Below, piece by piece: positions 25,673 through 33,287 of a DNA stretch of 64,000 bases (within the stretch, counting starts at the first letter, position 1; every line of letters starts with the position of its first letter). Origin of the DNA: Teretinema zuelzerae (lineage in GTDB: Bacteria; Spirochaetota; Spirochaetia; Treponematales; Treponemataceae); NCBI RefSeq assembly GCF_021021555.1, contig NZ_JAINWA010000003.1, positions 682,001 through 746,000 of the forward strand. Direction: 5' to 3'. The notes beneath the pieces are model-generated. The model worked only from the letters and a program-made list of their open reading frames with translations, did not search any database and was not told the origin of the DNA. Position numbers and translations under genes: made by a program.

Positions 25673-26341
25673 TTACTTCTTTTCGGTCAGTTTGCCCTTG
25701 ATGGTAAGCACGCCCTTCTTGTACGCGAACGCGAGATCGCCTTCGTACCAGCGGGAGGCGGCGGGATCTTTAGCGTCGGCTACGAGAGCGATTTTCGACC
25801 AGTCGAGATCGCTCATGTTCTTGGCGTCTCCGCCTTCTTTCACGAATTCGGGCTTAAGGACGAATTCGCCGCCGACATTGTCGGCAAGGCCCTTCGCGAA
25901 TTTCGCGCCGGTCAAAAGATTGAAGCGGCCCTTGGCGTCGGTTGTCAGTTCATAGGCGGTTCCGCGGTGCACATAGCGCACGGTGAGAGCCTTTCCATTC
26001 TCCGTCACCTTCAGATCATCGTGGGTAAAACCGGCGAAGTCGTATACGGGAAACAAGAGAAGTCCGCGAAGGCCGACGGGAATCGCGGCTTTCTTGGTGG
26101 CGGCGTCGTCGTAGCGAACCTTGTCGAAACCGGCAGTGCTTCCTGCGATGCTCGCTCCGGAGGCCGCGTCGAACTTGTCGGCGACCTTCTGGCTTCCGAG
26201 AGTCCAGTTAAAGAAGTTTCCAGCGTCGGCCGCGAGAATATTCATGCGAGCGTCAACTGAAGCGTTTTGAGCAGTCGCGGCGGGAACCGCTACCAGAGCG
26301 AGAACGGCTAATACAGCCGCGAAACGAGAAATTTTATTCAT
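25673..26341 (-). CDS. secreted protein of unknown function, 222 residues
   Basis: N-terminal signal peptide with cleavage likely after ATAQA or ATA (MNKISRFAAVLAVLALVAVPAATAQNA). The mature protein of about 197 residues looks beta-rich (GLRGLLLFPVYDFAGF, KALTVRYVHRGTAYELTTDAKG, GVLTIKGKLTEKK) and has no cysteines. It is probably periplasmic or in the outer membrane. A promoter (26381-26410) and a terminator frame it as a single-gene unit. I do not recognise the family; the repeated GxL-beta pattern may be a small barrel or lipocalin-like fold, but this is a guess. Confidence 0.75.
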   Translation of the reverse strand: MNKISRFAAVLAVLALVAVPAATAQNASVDARMNILAADAGNFFNWTLGSQKVADKFDAASGASIAGSTAGFDKVRYDDAATKKAAIPVGLRGLLLFPVYDFAGFTHDDLKVTENGKALTVRYVHRGTAYELTTDAKGRFNLLTGAKFAKGLADNVGGEFVLKPEFVKEGGDAKNMSDLDWSKIALVADAKDPAASRWYEGDLAFAYKKGVLTIKGKLTEKK

Positions 26342-26380
26342 TCAAGAACCTCCAAAAAATAAAAGTGTTTCACTAGGATA

Positions 26381-26410
26381 ACTATAACTATCCGCGATAT
26401 ATCTAGTCAA
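26381..26410 (-). promoter_or_regulatory. promoter of the secreted-protein gene
   Basis: On the minus strand TTGACT (complement of 26405-26410), then 17 or 18 bases, then TTATAG or TATAGT (complement of 26381-26387). GGAGG and the start codon follow 40 bases on. Confidence 0.55.
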
Positions 26411-26486
26411 TAGAATTAATATAAAAATATCGATAAAAGAAGTACTGCTGTAAAAATAGAGTCCTGCTTAATACACCGAAACTCCG

Positions 26487-27473
26487 TTACCAGCGCTGAT
26501 GCACGAGAGGTTTGATATCCACCTCGTAAATCCGGCGTATCTGGGTATGCTCAGCCTGCGGCAGATGCTCGGCTTCCGAAGCAGCGCAATTTCGGGGTAT
26601 CTGGTCGGGCCGGGAAGCTCCCGGGATGACGCAGGATACTTCCGGATGGTCGAGGATCCAGCGGAGAGAGCGCACCGCCATTGACGGTTCGGGAGGGAAT
26701 ATCTCTCGCAGGCGTTCGACGGCGCGCAGGCCGTCCGGAAGAGGAACGCCCGAGAAGGTCTCGCCCTTGTCGAAGGATTCTCCGTTGCGGTTGAAGGTTC
26801 TGTGATCCCCTGCTTCGAACACGGTCGCTTCGGTCATTTTTCCGGCCAACAGGCCGCTCGCCAGCGGAACGCGGACGATGACTCCGATGTTTTTTGCGGC
26901 GGCTTCCCGAAAAAAGAGCTCGGCGGGACGCTGGCGGAAAATATTGAAAATGATCTGAACGGTGTCGACATTCGGGTATTCTATCGCCTTCAGCCCTTCT
27001 TCCGCCTTCTCGACGCTTACGCCGAACCGGTCGATCTTTCCCTCGTCGCGAAGCCGCTCGAATTCCTCGAAAATTTCAGGCCGATAGTATACGGAAGTCG
27101 GCGGGCAGTGAAGCTGAATCAGGTCGAGCCGCTCAAGGCCGGTATTGCGGAGGCTATCTTCCACGAACGAGCGGAGAGAAGCGGGAGTATAGGATTGATC
27201 GGTATGAGGATTTAACCGGCGGCCGCATTTGGTGGCGAAACGGACCGAGTCCCTGTGGCGGCGAACGAAACTTCCTACCGAAGCTTCGCTTTTTCCGTCG
27301 GAATAGACATCGGCCGTATCGAAAAATGTAATGCCCTGCTCGAGGGCTGTTTCAAGAACGGCTTCGGCCGTCTTTTCGTCGTACGGCTTTCCCCAGCCGC
27401 CGCCGAGCTGCCAGGTTCCAAGCGATATTTCCGATACCTTGAAACCGGTTTTTCCCAGGTTACGATATTTCAA
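26487..27473 (-). CDS. aldo/keto reductase
   Basis: 328 residues, AKR (beta/alpha)8 barrel. The catalytic tetrad is visible: Asp and Tyr in FFDTADVYSDGKSE, Lys in VRFATKCGRR and His in LIQLHCPP. The C-terminal SLRWILDHPEVSCVIPGASRPDQI is the NADPH-binding end. It opens MKYRNLGKTGFKVSEISLGTWQLGGGWG, as in the general YajO/Tas-like oxidoreductases. The start codon is TTG, well placed after AAGGAGG. Physiological substrate unknown. Single gene. Confidence 0.9.
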   Translation of the reverse strand: MKYRNLGKTGFKVSEISLGTWQLGGGWGKPYDEKTAEAVLETALEQGITFFDTADVYSDGKSEASVGSFVRRHRDSVRFATKCGRRLNPHTDQSYTPASLRSFVEDSLRNTGLERLDLIQLHCPPTSVYYRPEIFEEFERLRDEGKIDRFGVSVEKAEEGLKAIEYPNVDTVQIIFNIFRQRPAELFFREAAAKNIGVIVRVPLASGLLAGKMTEATVFEAGDHRTFNRNGESFDKGETFSGVPLPDGLRAVERLREIFPPEPSMAVRSLRWILDHPEVSCVIPGASRPDQIPRNCAASEAEHLPQAEHTQIRRIYEVDIKPLVHQRW

Positions 27474-27538
27474 AGCTGCCTCCTTTTACGCTTCAGTGTA
27501 ATGCCGGCGATGCGGAGGCGTCAAATCAGGATGCGTTG

Positions 27539-28480
27539 TTATTGAAGAGCCTTCGAAAGTTCATTGCCCATCAACTCGATATTCGAGAGCCAATCGGGCG
27601 AAAGAGGATCGAGATACACCACCCTCGCCCCGACTTCCCTTGCGATGCGCTCGGCGGCGCTTACCGGAAACTGTTTCTGCACGAAAATCGCGCGGGTGTT
27701 CTCTTCGCGGGCGCGCGCTATGAGTTCTGTAAGGACGCGGGGAGTAGGCTCCTTTCCGCCGGTTTCGACTGATTCCTGCCCGATGTCGAACTCGTCGAGA
27801 AAATATCCGAATGAAGGGTGAAACACCAAGACCTCCGAACCGGCGAGCGGAGCGAGATCCTTGGAAAGCTTCGCGAATACAGCGTTGATTTCGGCGGTCA
27901 GAGAGTCGTAGTTCGCCGCGTACTGCGCGGCTCCGGCGGGATCGATCTTGGTAAGAGCGACGCGGACATGAGCAGCGAGAATCAGGGCAGGCTCCCTGCC
28001 GAGCCAGGTATGGCGGTCTATGCTGCCCGGTTGATCGTGATCGGCGGAAGCATCCTCGTTTGAATGGCCGTCGTCATGATCTTCTCCCTCTTCGTCGTGA
28101 TGATCGTGCCCCTCCATCGAACGGAACGTCACGCCCCGGGTTCCGTCAACCTGGACCAGCGAAGGAAACTGTTTTGCAATTTTCGGCTGGAGGCCTTCTT
28201 CGAAATCCGTTCCCGAGAGTATCCACAGCGAGGCCCGGGCGAGATCCGCCATCTGCCGGGGAGTCGGATCGTAGGAATGGGGGCTCTGTCCCTGGCCGAC
28301 CAATACGAGCACGTCGAACCGGTCTCCCGCGATCCGCTCAACGAAGTATTGCTGCGGAAGTATGCTCACCGCGACGAGGGGCTTAGAAGCTGCCGGCTGC
28401 GAATCGGCGTTTCCCGCGGCGTATGCGCCGGTTGCCGCGATAAAAAGAAGAACTGCTATAAGAAGACGATAATTTTTCAT
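27539..28480 (-). CDS. znuA: zinc ABC transporter substrate-binding protein
   Basis: 313 residues, cluster A-I metal-binding protein with signal peptide. Metal-ligand histidines are in GQSPHSYDPTP (His 68), SIDRHTWLG and LVFHPSFGYF, and an aspartate is in VVYLDPLS. A histidine- and acid-rich loop (GHDHHDEEGEDHDDGHSNED, about residues 123-142) between the first two ligands is typical of zinc-specific ZnuA. The ATPase and permease genes are not adjacent, so they must be encoded elsewhere. A 19-base palindrome upstream (28521-28539) is the likely metal-regulator site. Confidence 0.9.
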   Translation of the reverse strand: MKNYRLLIAVLLFIAATGAYAAGNADSQPAASKPLVAVSILPQQYFVERIAGDRFDVLVLVGQGQSPHSYDPTPRQMADLARASLWILSGTDFEEGLQPKIAKQFPSLVQVDGTRGVTFRSMEGHDHHDEEGEDHDDGHSNEDASADHDQPGSIDRHTWLGREPALILAAHVRVALTKIDPAGAAQYAANYDSLTAEINAVFAKLSKDLAPLAGSEVLVFHPSFGYFLDEFDIGQESVETGGKEPTPRVLTELIARAREENTRAIFVQKQFPVSAAERIAREVGARVVYLDPLSPDWLSNIELMGNELSKALQ

Positions 28481-28520
28481 GAGTATCTCCTGCTCGAGAA
28501 GATACTCAGCATTAACAAAA

Positions 28521-28539
28521 TTTGCAAGTCATTTGCAAA
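28521..28539 (-). promoter_or_regulatory. Zur/Fur-type operator candidate upstream of znuA
   Basis: TTTGCAA (28521-28527) and TTGCAAA (28533-28539) form a perfect inverted repeat with a 5-base spacer, 40 bases before the znuA start. The size and AT-rich character fit a Fur-family (Zur) site. Confidence 0.5.
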
Positions 28540-28570
28540 ATATTTAAGCATGCCAGGAATGTCGCGCAAG

Positions 28571-28598
28571 AAAAGCCGGTCGTTCCGGACCGGCTTTT
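28571..28598 (-). terminator. terminator after feoB and the repeat array
   Basis: Perfect 11-bp stem (28571-28581 with 28588-28598, 6-base loop). The stem itself begins and ends with four A/T pairs; only a short T-run follows on either side. A feoB transcript would cross the whole repeat array before reaching it. Confidence 0.55.
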
Positions 28599-28640
28599 CT
28601 ATCTGAGCTAAGCAAGCATTCTCGAAGAGAAAGCTTACGA

Positions 28641-29106
28641 GGCGCGAGCTCGCGGTGTTGCGCGCGAGCTCGCGGTGTTGCGCGCGGGCTCACGGTGTTG
28701 CGCGCGAGCTCACGGTGTTGCGCGCGGACTCGCGGTGTTGCGCGCGGGCTCACGGTGTTGCGCGCGAGCTCACGGTGCTGCGCGCGAGCTCACGGTGTTG
28801 CGCGCGGGCTCACGGTGTTGCGCGCGAGCTCACGGTGTTGCGCGCAGGCTCACGGTGTTGCGCGCGAGCTCACAGTGTTGCGCGCAGGCTCACGGTGTTG
28901 CGCGCGAGCTCACGGTGCTGCGCGCGGGCTCACGGTGTTGCGCGCGAGCTCACGGTGCTGCGCGCGAGCTCACAGTGTTGCGCGCAGGCTCACGGTGTTG
29001 CGCGCGAGCTCACGGTGCTGCGCGCGGGCTCACGGTGTTGCGCGCGAGCTCACGGTGCTGCGCGCGAGCTCACGGTGTTGCGCGCGAGCTCACGGTGTTG
29101 CGCGCG
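28641..29106. repeat. tandem array of 23 units of a 20-base repeat, with 100-base higher-order duplication
   Basis: Twenty-three 20-base units in perfect register (28641-29100) plus six more bases. Consensus CGCGCGAGCTCACGGTGTTG. Variation is confined to few positions: gagct/gggct/aggct, cacgg/cgcgg/cacag, and tgttg/tgctg. The five-unit block 28861-28960 is repeated exactly at 28961-29060, showing expansion by block duplication. All three plus-strand frames are open only because the unit contains no stop triplet; there is no ATG or ribosome site, so I do not call a gene. The right end of the array forms the last codons and the stop of feoB. Confidence 0.95.
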
Positions 29107-31465
29107 CAATCGCCGGCTTGCGATTCGCTCGTCCCATCCAGGCGAAAATTCCGACAACAAGAACAAGGAGCGCGCAGGCGAAGACAATCCAGAATGCCTG
29201 TCCGCCCGAGGCGATCTGATAAAACAGAGTCGCGACGATCCAGGCGAGCACGGTTAGATACGTCACTGATACGGCTCCGAAGACCGGACCGATTTCCCTC
29301 ACGATAGCCCCGAGCGCCGCGAAGCAGGGGAAATAAATCAGGATGAACAACAGGTACGCATAGGCCGCGGCCGAGTTCCCTCCGAACGAATTTCTCAGGC
29401 TCGTAAACAGGCCTTCGTCGGCCTCGATCTCCTCCGCTATCGTCGATTCATCCTCCGAAACAAGGGACATGCCGGCAGGATCGCGCAAGGTTCCGGCGAG
29501 ACCCGACAGCCCTTCCGGAATCGAACGGAAGGCCGCCTGAAGCTCCGACATGAGGCTCCATGATTCTTCCGGCGCTGAAGATTCCGCCGTTTCAAGACCA
29601 TCCGCGCCCGAAGAGGGATTCTCGTCTGTTTCGGCATCTAAAGCGGGCACGGCCATTTGGCCGTACAGACCATTGAGAGTTCCGACGACAGCTTCTTTCG
29701 CGAACAAACCGGTGAAAATGCCGACCGTAGCGGGCCAGTTGTCGGCGCTGATGCCCATCGGAGCGAATACAGGCGTGATGGCTCGGCCGACTGAAGCGAG
29801 GACTGAAGATTCGGTGTCTTCGTTGCCGATTGAACCGTCTGTTCCGATAGTGTTGAGCATTCCCAAAAGAGCGACAACGATTATGATGACCCGGCCGGCG
29901 CGAACGACGAAAGACGACAAACGCGACCAGGAATGTCGGAGTATCGCTCCGAGCCGGGGCAGGTGCCAGGGGGGCAGTTCCATCACGAAGGGAGCGGGTT
30001 CGCCCTTGAAGAGGGTGTTCTTCAGAAGAAATCCGGTGAGAACGGCGAGGACGATGCCCGTCAGGTACAAACTCAATACGACGAGTCCGGAAGAAGCGCC
30101 GAAAAAGGCCGCGCCGAAGAGCGCGTAGACGGGAAGCCGGGCTCCGCAGGACATGAAGGGAACCATGAAAACCGACAGATATCTGTCGCGCTTGTTTTCA
30201 AGGGTTCGGGTCGCCATCACCGCGGGCACCGTGCAGCCGAAACCGACGATCATCGGGATGAAGGCTTTTCCGGGAAGGCCGATAGCACGCAGAGCGCGGT
30301 CCATTACGAAGGCGGCCCGGGCCATATAGCCTGAGTCCTCGAGCAGGGACAGCATGAAGAACATCATGAACATGATGGGGACGAAGGTGGAAACAGTCTG
30401 AATGCCCGCGCCGACCCCGTTTGCGAGAAGGGCGACCAGCCAGGACGGAGCGCCGCCGCTTTCGAGAAGGAGGGCGAAGCCGTCGACGAATACTGCTCCG
30501 AAAAGAATATCGAAGAAATCGATGAATGCGCCGCCGAAATTAATAACCACGGCGAACAGAAGATACATGACGCCGAGGAACAGGGGAATTCCGAGGAAAC
30601 GGTTAAGAACGAGGCGGTCCAGACGGTCGGCGGCTCGCGCCGAAACCGGCCTGCTTGTTCGGGATGCTCCCGAAGCCGACGCGATGGTTTCATATTTAGC
30701 CGAAGCGATGACGGAGTCCGGGGTATCTCCCTCAGCGCTTTCAATTTCCTTCATAGCCCTTTCGATATCCTCGGAGGAAAGTACTCCGGCATCCGCAACG
30801 CGCCCGGCGAGGAAGGAATCGCCTTCGAGCAGTTTTATCGAAAGCCAGTCGGGATCGGCCCCGAGACTCGAAGCCACAGGAGCAAGAGCTTCTTTCCACG
30901 CAGAAGCCGCTGCGGTTATTGAAGTCGGATACGGAACGATAAGCCGGGAAGGAGAGATCGAGGATGAATCCGCAGCGATCGTCTCGCGCACCCGTTTGAC
31001 GTCGTCGGCATTAACGGCGCTTATCGCCATAACCGGAACGCCGAGGGATGCAGACAAGGCAGAAGGATCGATTTTGATGCCTTTTTTTTCGGCAAGATCC
31101 ATCATATTAAGAACGACGATCAGAGGAACGCGCATTTCTATCAGGCTGAGGGTGAGGAAGAGATTCCGTTCAAGATTGGAAGCGTCCACGATGTTCACCA
31201 CCAGGCCGGCTTCATTGGACAAAAGATAATCTCTGGCTGCCCGTTCGTCGTCAGAATGGGAGGAAAGCGAATAAATTCCGGGAAGATCTACTATCGTGTA
31301 GTTTTTTCCGGCATGAGGCATGTCGCCGGTCTTTTTTTCCACTGTTACGCCGGGCCAGTTGCCCACACGCTGGCGGCTGCCGGTAAGCGCGTTGAAAAGG
31401 GTTGTCTTCCCCGAGTTGGGGTTTCCGGCGATCGCTATGGTCAACGCCTTGTTTCCGTCTTTCAT
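29090..31465 (-). CDS. feoB: ferrous iron transport protein B
   Basis: 791 residues. The N-terminal GTPase domain has G1 GNPNSGKTT, G3 DLPGIYSLSSHSDDE and G4 NMMD; a helical GDI-like domain follows to about residue 270, then the membrane core with two Gate motifs (FMVPFMSCGARLPVYALFG, and the later FYQIASG helix). It imports Fe2+ across the inner membrane. The C-terminal half has an acidic cytoplasmic loop around residues 610-690 (ETDENPSSGADGLETAESS). Its last codons (ARATP and the stop) lie inside the 20-base tandem array. It overlaps feoA by four bases. Confidence 0.95.
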   Translation of the reverse strand: MKDGNKALTIAIAGNPNSGKTTLFNALTGSRQRVGNWPGVTVEKKTGDMPHAGKNYTIVDLPGIYSLSSHSDDERAARDYLLSNEAGLVVNIVDASNLERNLFLTLSLIEMRVPLIVVLNMMDLAEKKGIKIDPSALSASLGVPVMAISAVNADDVKRVRETIAADSSSISPSRLIVPYPTSITAAASAWKEALAPVASSLGADPDWLSIKLLEGDSFLAGRVADAGVLSSEDIERAMKEIESAEGDTPDSVIASAKYETIASASGASRTSRPVSARAADRLDRLVLNRFLGIPLFLGVMYLLFAVVINFGGAFIDFFDILFGAVFVDGFALLLESGGAPSWLVALLANGVGAGIQTVSTFVPIMFMMFFMLSLLEDSGYMARAAFVMDRALRAIGLPGKAFIPMIVGFGCTVPAVMATRTLENKRDRYLSVFMVPFMSCGARLPVYALFGAAFFGASSGLVVLSLYLTGIVLAVLTGFLLKNTLFKGEPAPFVMELPPWHLPRLGAILRHSWSRLSSFVVRAGRVIIIVVALLGMLNTIGTDGSIGNEDTESSVLASVGRAITPVFAPMGISADNWPATVGIFTGLFAKEAVVGTLNGLYGQMAVPALDAETDENPSSGADGLETAESSAPEESWSLMSELQAAFRSIPEGLSGLAGTLRDPAGMSLVSEDESTIAEEIEADEGLFTSLRNSFGGNSAAAYAYLLFILIYFPCFAALGAIVREIGPVFGAVSVTYLTVLAWIVATLFYQIASGGQAFWIVFACALLVLVVGIFAWMGRANRKPAIARATP

Positions 31466-31698
31466 CCAAGCCTCCGAATTTCGAGCACGTCCGATTCAGC
31501 TTTGCGGAGGCTTAACCGGAAACCTCTCACTTCGATTTCCACGGGATCTCCGAGCGGAGCCACGCGAAGAACCTTGAAGGGAGTTCCCTTCGTCAAGCCC
31601 ATCGCGAGCAGTTTGTCGCGGTACACCGCATCTGAACGGGAGTAGCCGGCGACTTCTCCGGTGCTCCCGATTTCCATATCCTTCAATTTCAGATCCAT
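31462..31698 (-). CDS. feoA: ferrous iron transport protein A
   Basis: 78 residues, SH3-like FeoA fold: SDAVYRDKLLAMGLTKGTPFKVLRVAPLGDPVEIEVRGF contains the conserved L-MGL-G and GDP-EI-V-G motifs. It is thought to bind FeoB and tune its GTPase. Start set at MDLKLKD after AAGGAG; 14 further upstream codons are open but unsupported. It overlaps feoB by four bases. Confidence 0.92.
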   Translation of the reverse strand: MDLKLKDMEIGSTGEVAGYSRSDAVYRDKLLAMGLTKGTPFKVLRVAPLGDPVEIEVRGFRLSLRKAESDVLEIRRLG

Positions 31699-31783
31699 AT
31701 CGTAATCTCCTTGCGAGAATAAATTACCCAAAGCTAACAAACTGATGAAAAAAAATCGGAAACACTCGTTTCCGATTACAAGC

Positions 31784-31999
31784 CTAGCGCACGATCACCT
31801 TTCCGGCGATGCCGCGGCCGAGCATAACGCGGCTGCCGAGAACTTCCAGAAGCAAGGGGCCGCCTCCGGCCTTCTCCAGCATGCGCACGGGAACGCCGGG
31901 AACAAGACCGAGCTCCAAAAGATGTTCGCGGGCGCCGCATCCGCCTTCGACCCGGACAACAACACCGCGTTTACCGTTCTCAAGTTCGCATAAGCCCAT
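31784..31999 (-). CDS. feoA: second FeoA-domain protein
   Basis: 71 residues, FeoA family: REHLLELGLVPGVPVRMLEKAGGGPLLLEVLGSRVMLGRGIAGKVIV. It starts with MGLCELENGKRG after GGGAGG. First gene of the operon, 85 bases before the second feoA. It differs from its neighbour in sequence, so the pair is not a recent duplication. Two FeoA proteins with one FeoB are found in several anaerobes. Confidence 0.9.
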   Translation of the reverse strand: MGLCELENGKRGVVVRVEGGCGAREHLLELGLVPGVPVRMLEKAGGGPLLLEVLGSRVMLGRGIAGKVIVR

Positions 32000-32046
32000 G
32001 ATGCCCTCCCTATTCCGAGAAAGTCCGCTGTTTCAGAAGACCTTCT

Positions 32047-32114
32047 ATGTTTACTATAACTAACATAAATTGAGACAACTTTATCGAAAAAGTTAGATTA
32101 AGTCAACATAAATT
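32047..32114 (-). promoter_or_regulatory. feo promoter region with repeated 10-base element
   Basis: AACATAAATT occurs at 32062-32071 and again at 32105-32114, 43 bases (four helical turns) apart. The left copy is part of an imperfect 20-base palindrome (32047-32066, arms ATGTT/AACAT). On the minus strand TTGACT and TAAAGT, 17 bases apart, form a likely promoter between them. An iron-dependent repressor (Fur or DtxR type) is the natural candidate; none is encoded in the window. No other signal in 32000-32200. Confidence 0.45.
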
Positions 32115-32201
32115 CGCATACTTTCTGATATCAAGAATGCTTCTGTCTGAGTCTGTCAAATCGCCGATGAAACAGATCGATATAAATCTCGATAGTTTTG
32201 A

Positions 32202-32250
32202 TTGACAGCCCGTAAAAACCGGATTATTCTCAAGAAAAGCTTTTCTTGAG
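32202..32250 (+). promoter_or_regulatory. promoter and 22-base palindromic operator of the nucleoside-locus LacI gene
   Basis: TTGACA (32202-32207), 17-base spacer, TATTCT (32225-32230). A perfect 22-base palindrome (32229-32250, half-site CTCAAGAAAAG) overlaps the -10 and the start site and touches the ribosome site. An 18-base core of it recurs with one mismatch at 40119-40136 before the BMP lipoprotein gene. This points to autoregulation and control of the lipoprotein by the same regulator. Confidence 0.8.
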
Positions 32251-32262
32251 GAGTAAATCCGG

Positions 32263-33285
32263 ATGAATATCAAGGATGTGGCGAAGATGGCGGGAGTTTC
32301 GATTTCCACGATTTCGCGCGTAATAAACAACTCCGCCTACGTCAGCCCGGATATCAGGGAACGGATCGAAAAAGTTCTTGCCGATACCGGATACCGGCCG
32401 AACTCCCTTGCAAAAGAACTCCTCAGCCATAAGACGAATACCCTCGGCGTCATGCTCCCCCGCATCGACCTGGGAACTTTTTCCGCGATCTTCGACGGAA
32501 TCTCCGCGGTGGTCACCGCCAACGGATACAATATCATTCTGGCGAATACCTACGACCGCAAAGAAGAGGAGCTGCACTACCTCGATCTGTTTCATGCGAA
32601 GCGAGTAGACGGAATTCTGTACTTCGCGACAGGGATCGACGACGATCATAAAAGGGCGATCTCGAAACTGAGGATGCCGGTGGTGATCGTCGGACAGTCG
32701 GGAATACAGCTTGAATGCCCAGCGGTGCGAGTCGACAACTTCGGGGCCGCGCGTACCATGGTGAATCATCTAGCGGATTTAGGACACCGGCGCATCGGTT
32801 GCATTGCCGTCGGGGATCATGACGAAAACATCGGAAAACTCAGACGCGAAGGATATCGGGCGGCCCTCGAAGATTCAGGCATTTCCTACGATCCTGAACT
32901 GGTAGTCACGGGAGACTTCGAGTATCCTTCAGGAAAGAAGGGAGCCGAAAAACTGATGGAGGACGCAGAAAAGCGGCCTACCGCGATATATTGCATTACG
33001 GACCGGCTGGCGATCGGAGCGATAGCCTGGCTTACGACGCACGGATACAAGGTTCCGGAAGACATTTCCGTAGCCTGCGTCGACGATCCGGAAGTTCTCG
33101 CGTATTGCAACCCGCCGATAACGACGATGAGCTTCGACTATACCGGCACGGGAAACCGTGCAGGAAAGCTCATGGTGGATATAATTAATGGAAAGGAAGC
33201 CGGCCCTCTCGAGGTCGTCATGCCCTATACAATGCGGATCCGGGACAGCGTCCGGCCGCTGACTGCGCGCGAGCAGGAGGAGTGA
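32263..33285 (+). CDS. LacI family transcriptional regulator of the nucleoside locus
   Basis: 340 residues. The N-terminal helix-turn-helix with hinge helix reads MNIKDVAKMAGVSISTISRVINNSAYVSPDIRERI ... YRPNSLAKELLSHKTNTLGV; the remainder is a periplasmic-binding-protein-like effector domain. It heads an operon for nucleoside transport and deoxynucleoside breakdown, so the effector is probably a nucleoside or a (deoxy)ribose phosphate. A 22-base palindrome covers its own promoter. Its stop lies three bases before the ATPase start. Confidence 0.9.
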   Translation: MNIKDVAKMAGVSISTISRVINNSAYVSPDIRERIEKVLADTGYRPNSLAKELLSHKTNTLGVMLPRIDLGTFSAIFDGISAVVTANGYNIILANTYDRKEEELHYLDLFHAKRVDGILYFATGIDDDHKRAISKLRMPVVIVGQSGIQLECPAVRVDNFGAARTMVNHLADLGHRRIGCIAVGDHDENIGKLRREGYRAALEDSGISYDPELVVTGDFEYPSGKKGAEKLMEDAEKRPTAIYCITDRLAIGAIAWLTTHGYKVPEDISVACVDDPEVLAYCNPPITTMSFDYTGTGNRAGKLMVDIINGKEAGPLEVVMPYTMRIRDSVRPLTAREQEE

Positions 33286-33287
33286 AG

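Noticed and set aside
28641-29106. CRISPR array
   Set aside because: The units are directly adjacent without spacers and no cas genes are near.
28655-29307. Three long overlapping plus-strand reading frames of 174-210 codons across the tandem array
   Set aside because: The 20-base unit lacks any stop triplet in all three forward frames, so openness is automatic. There is no ATG, no ribosome site, and the frames run into the antisense of feoB.
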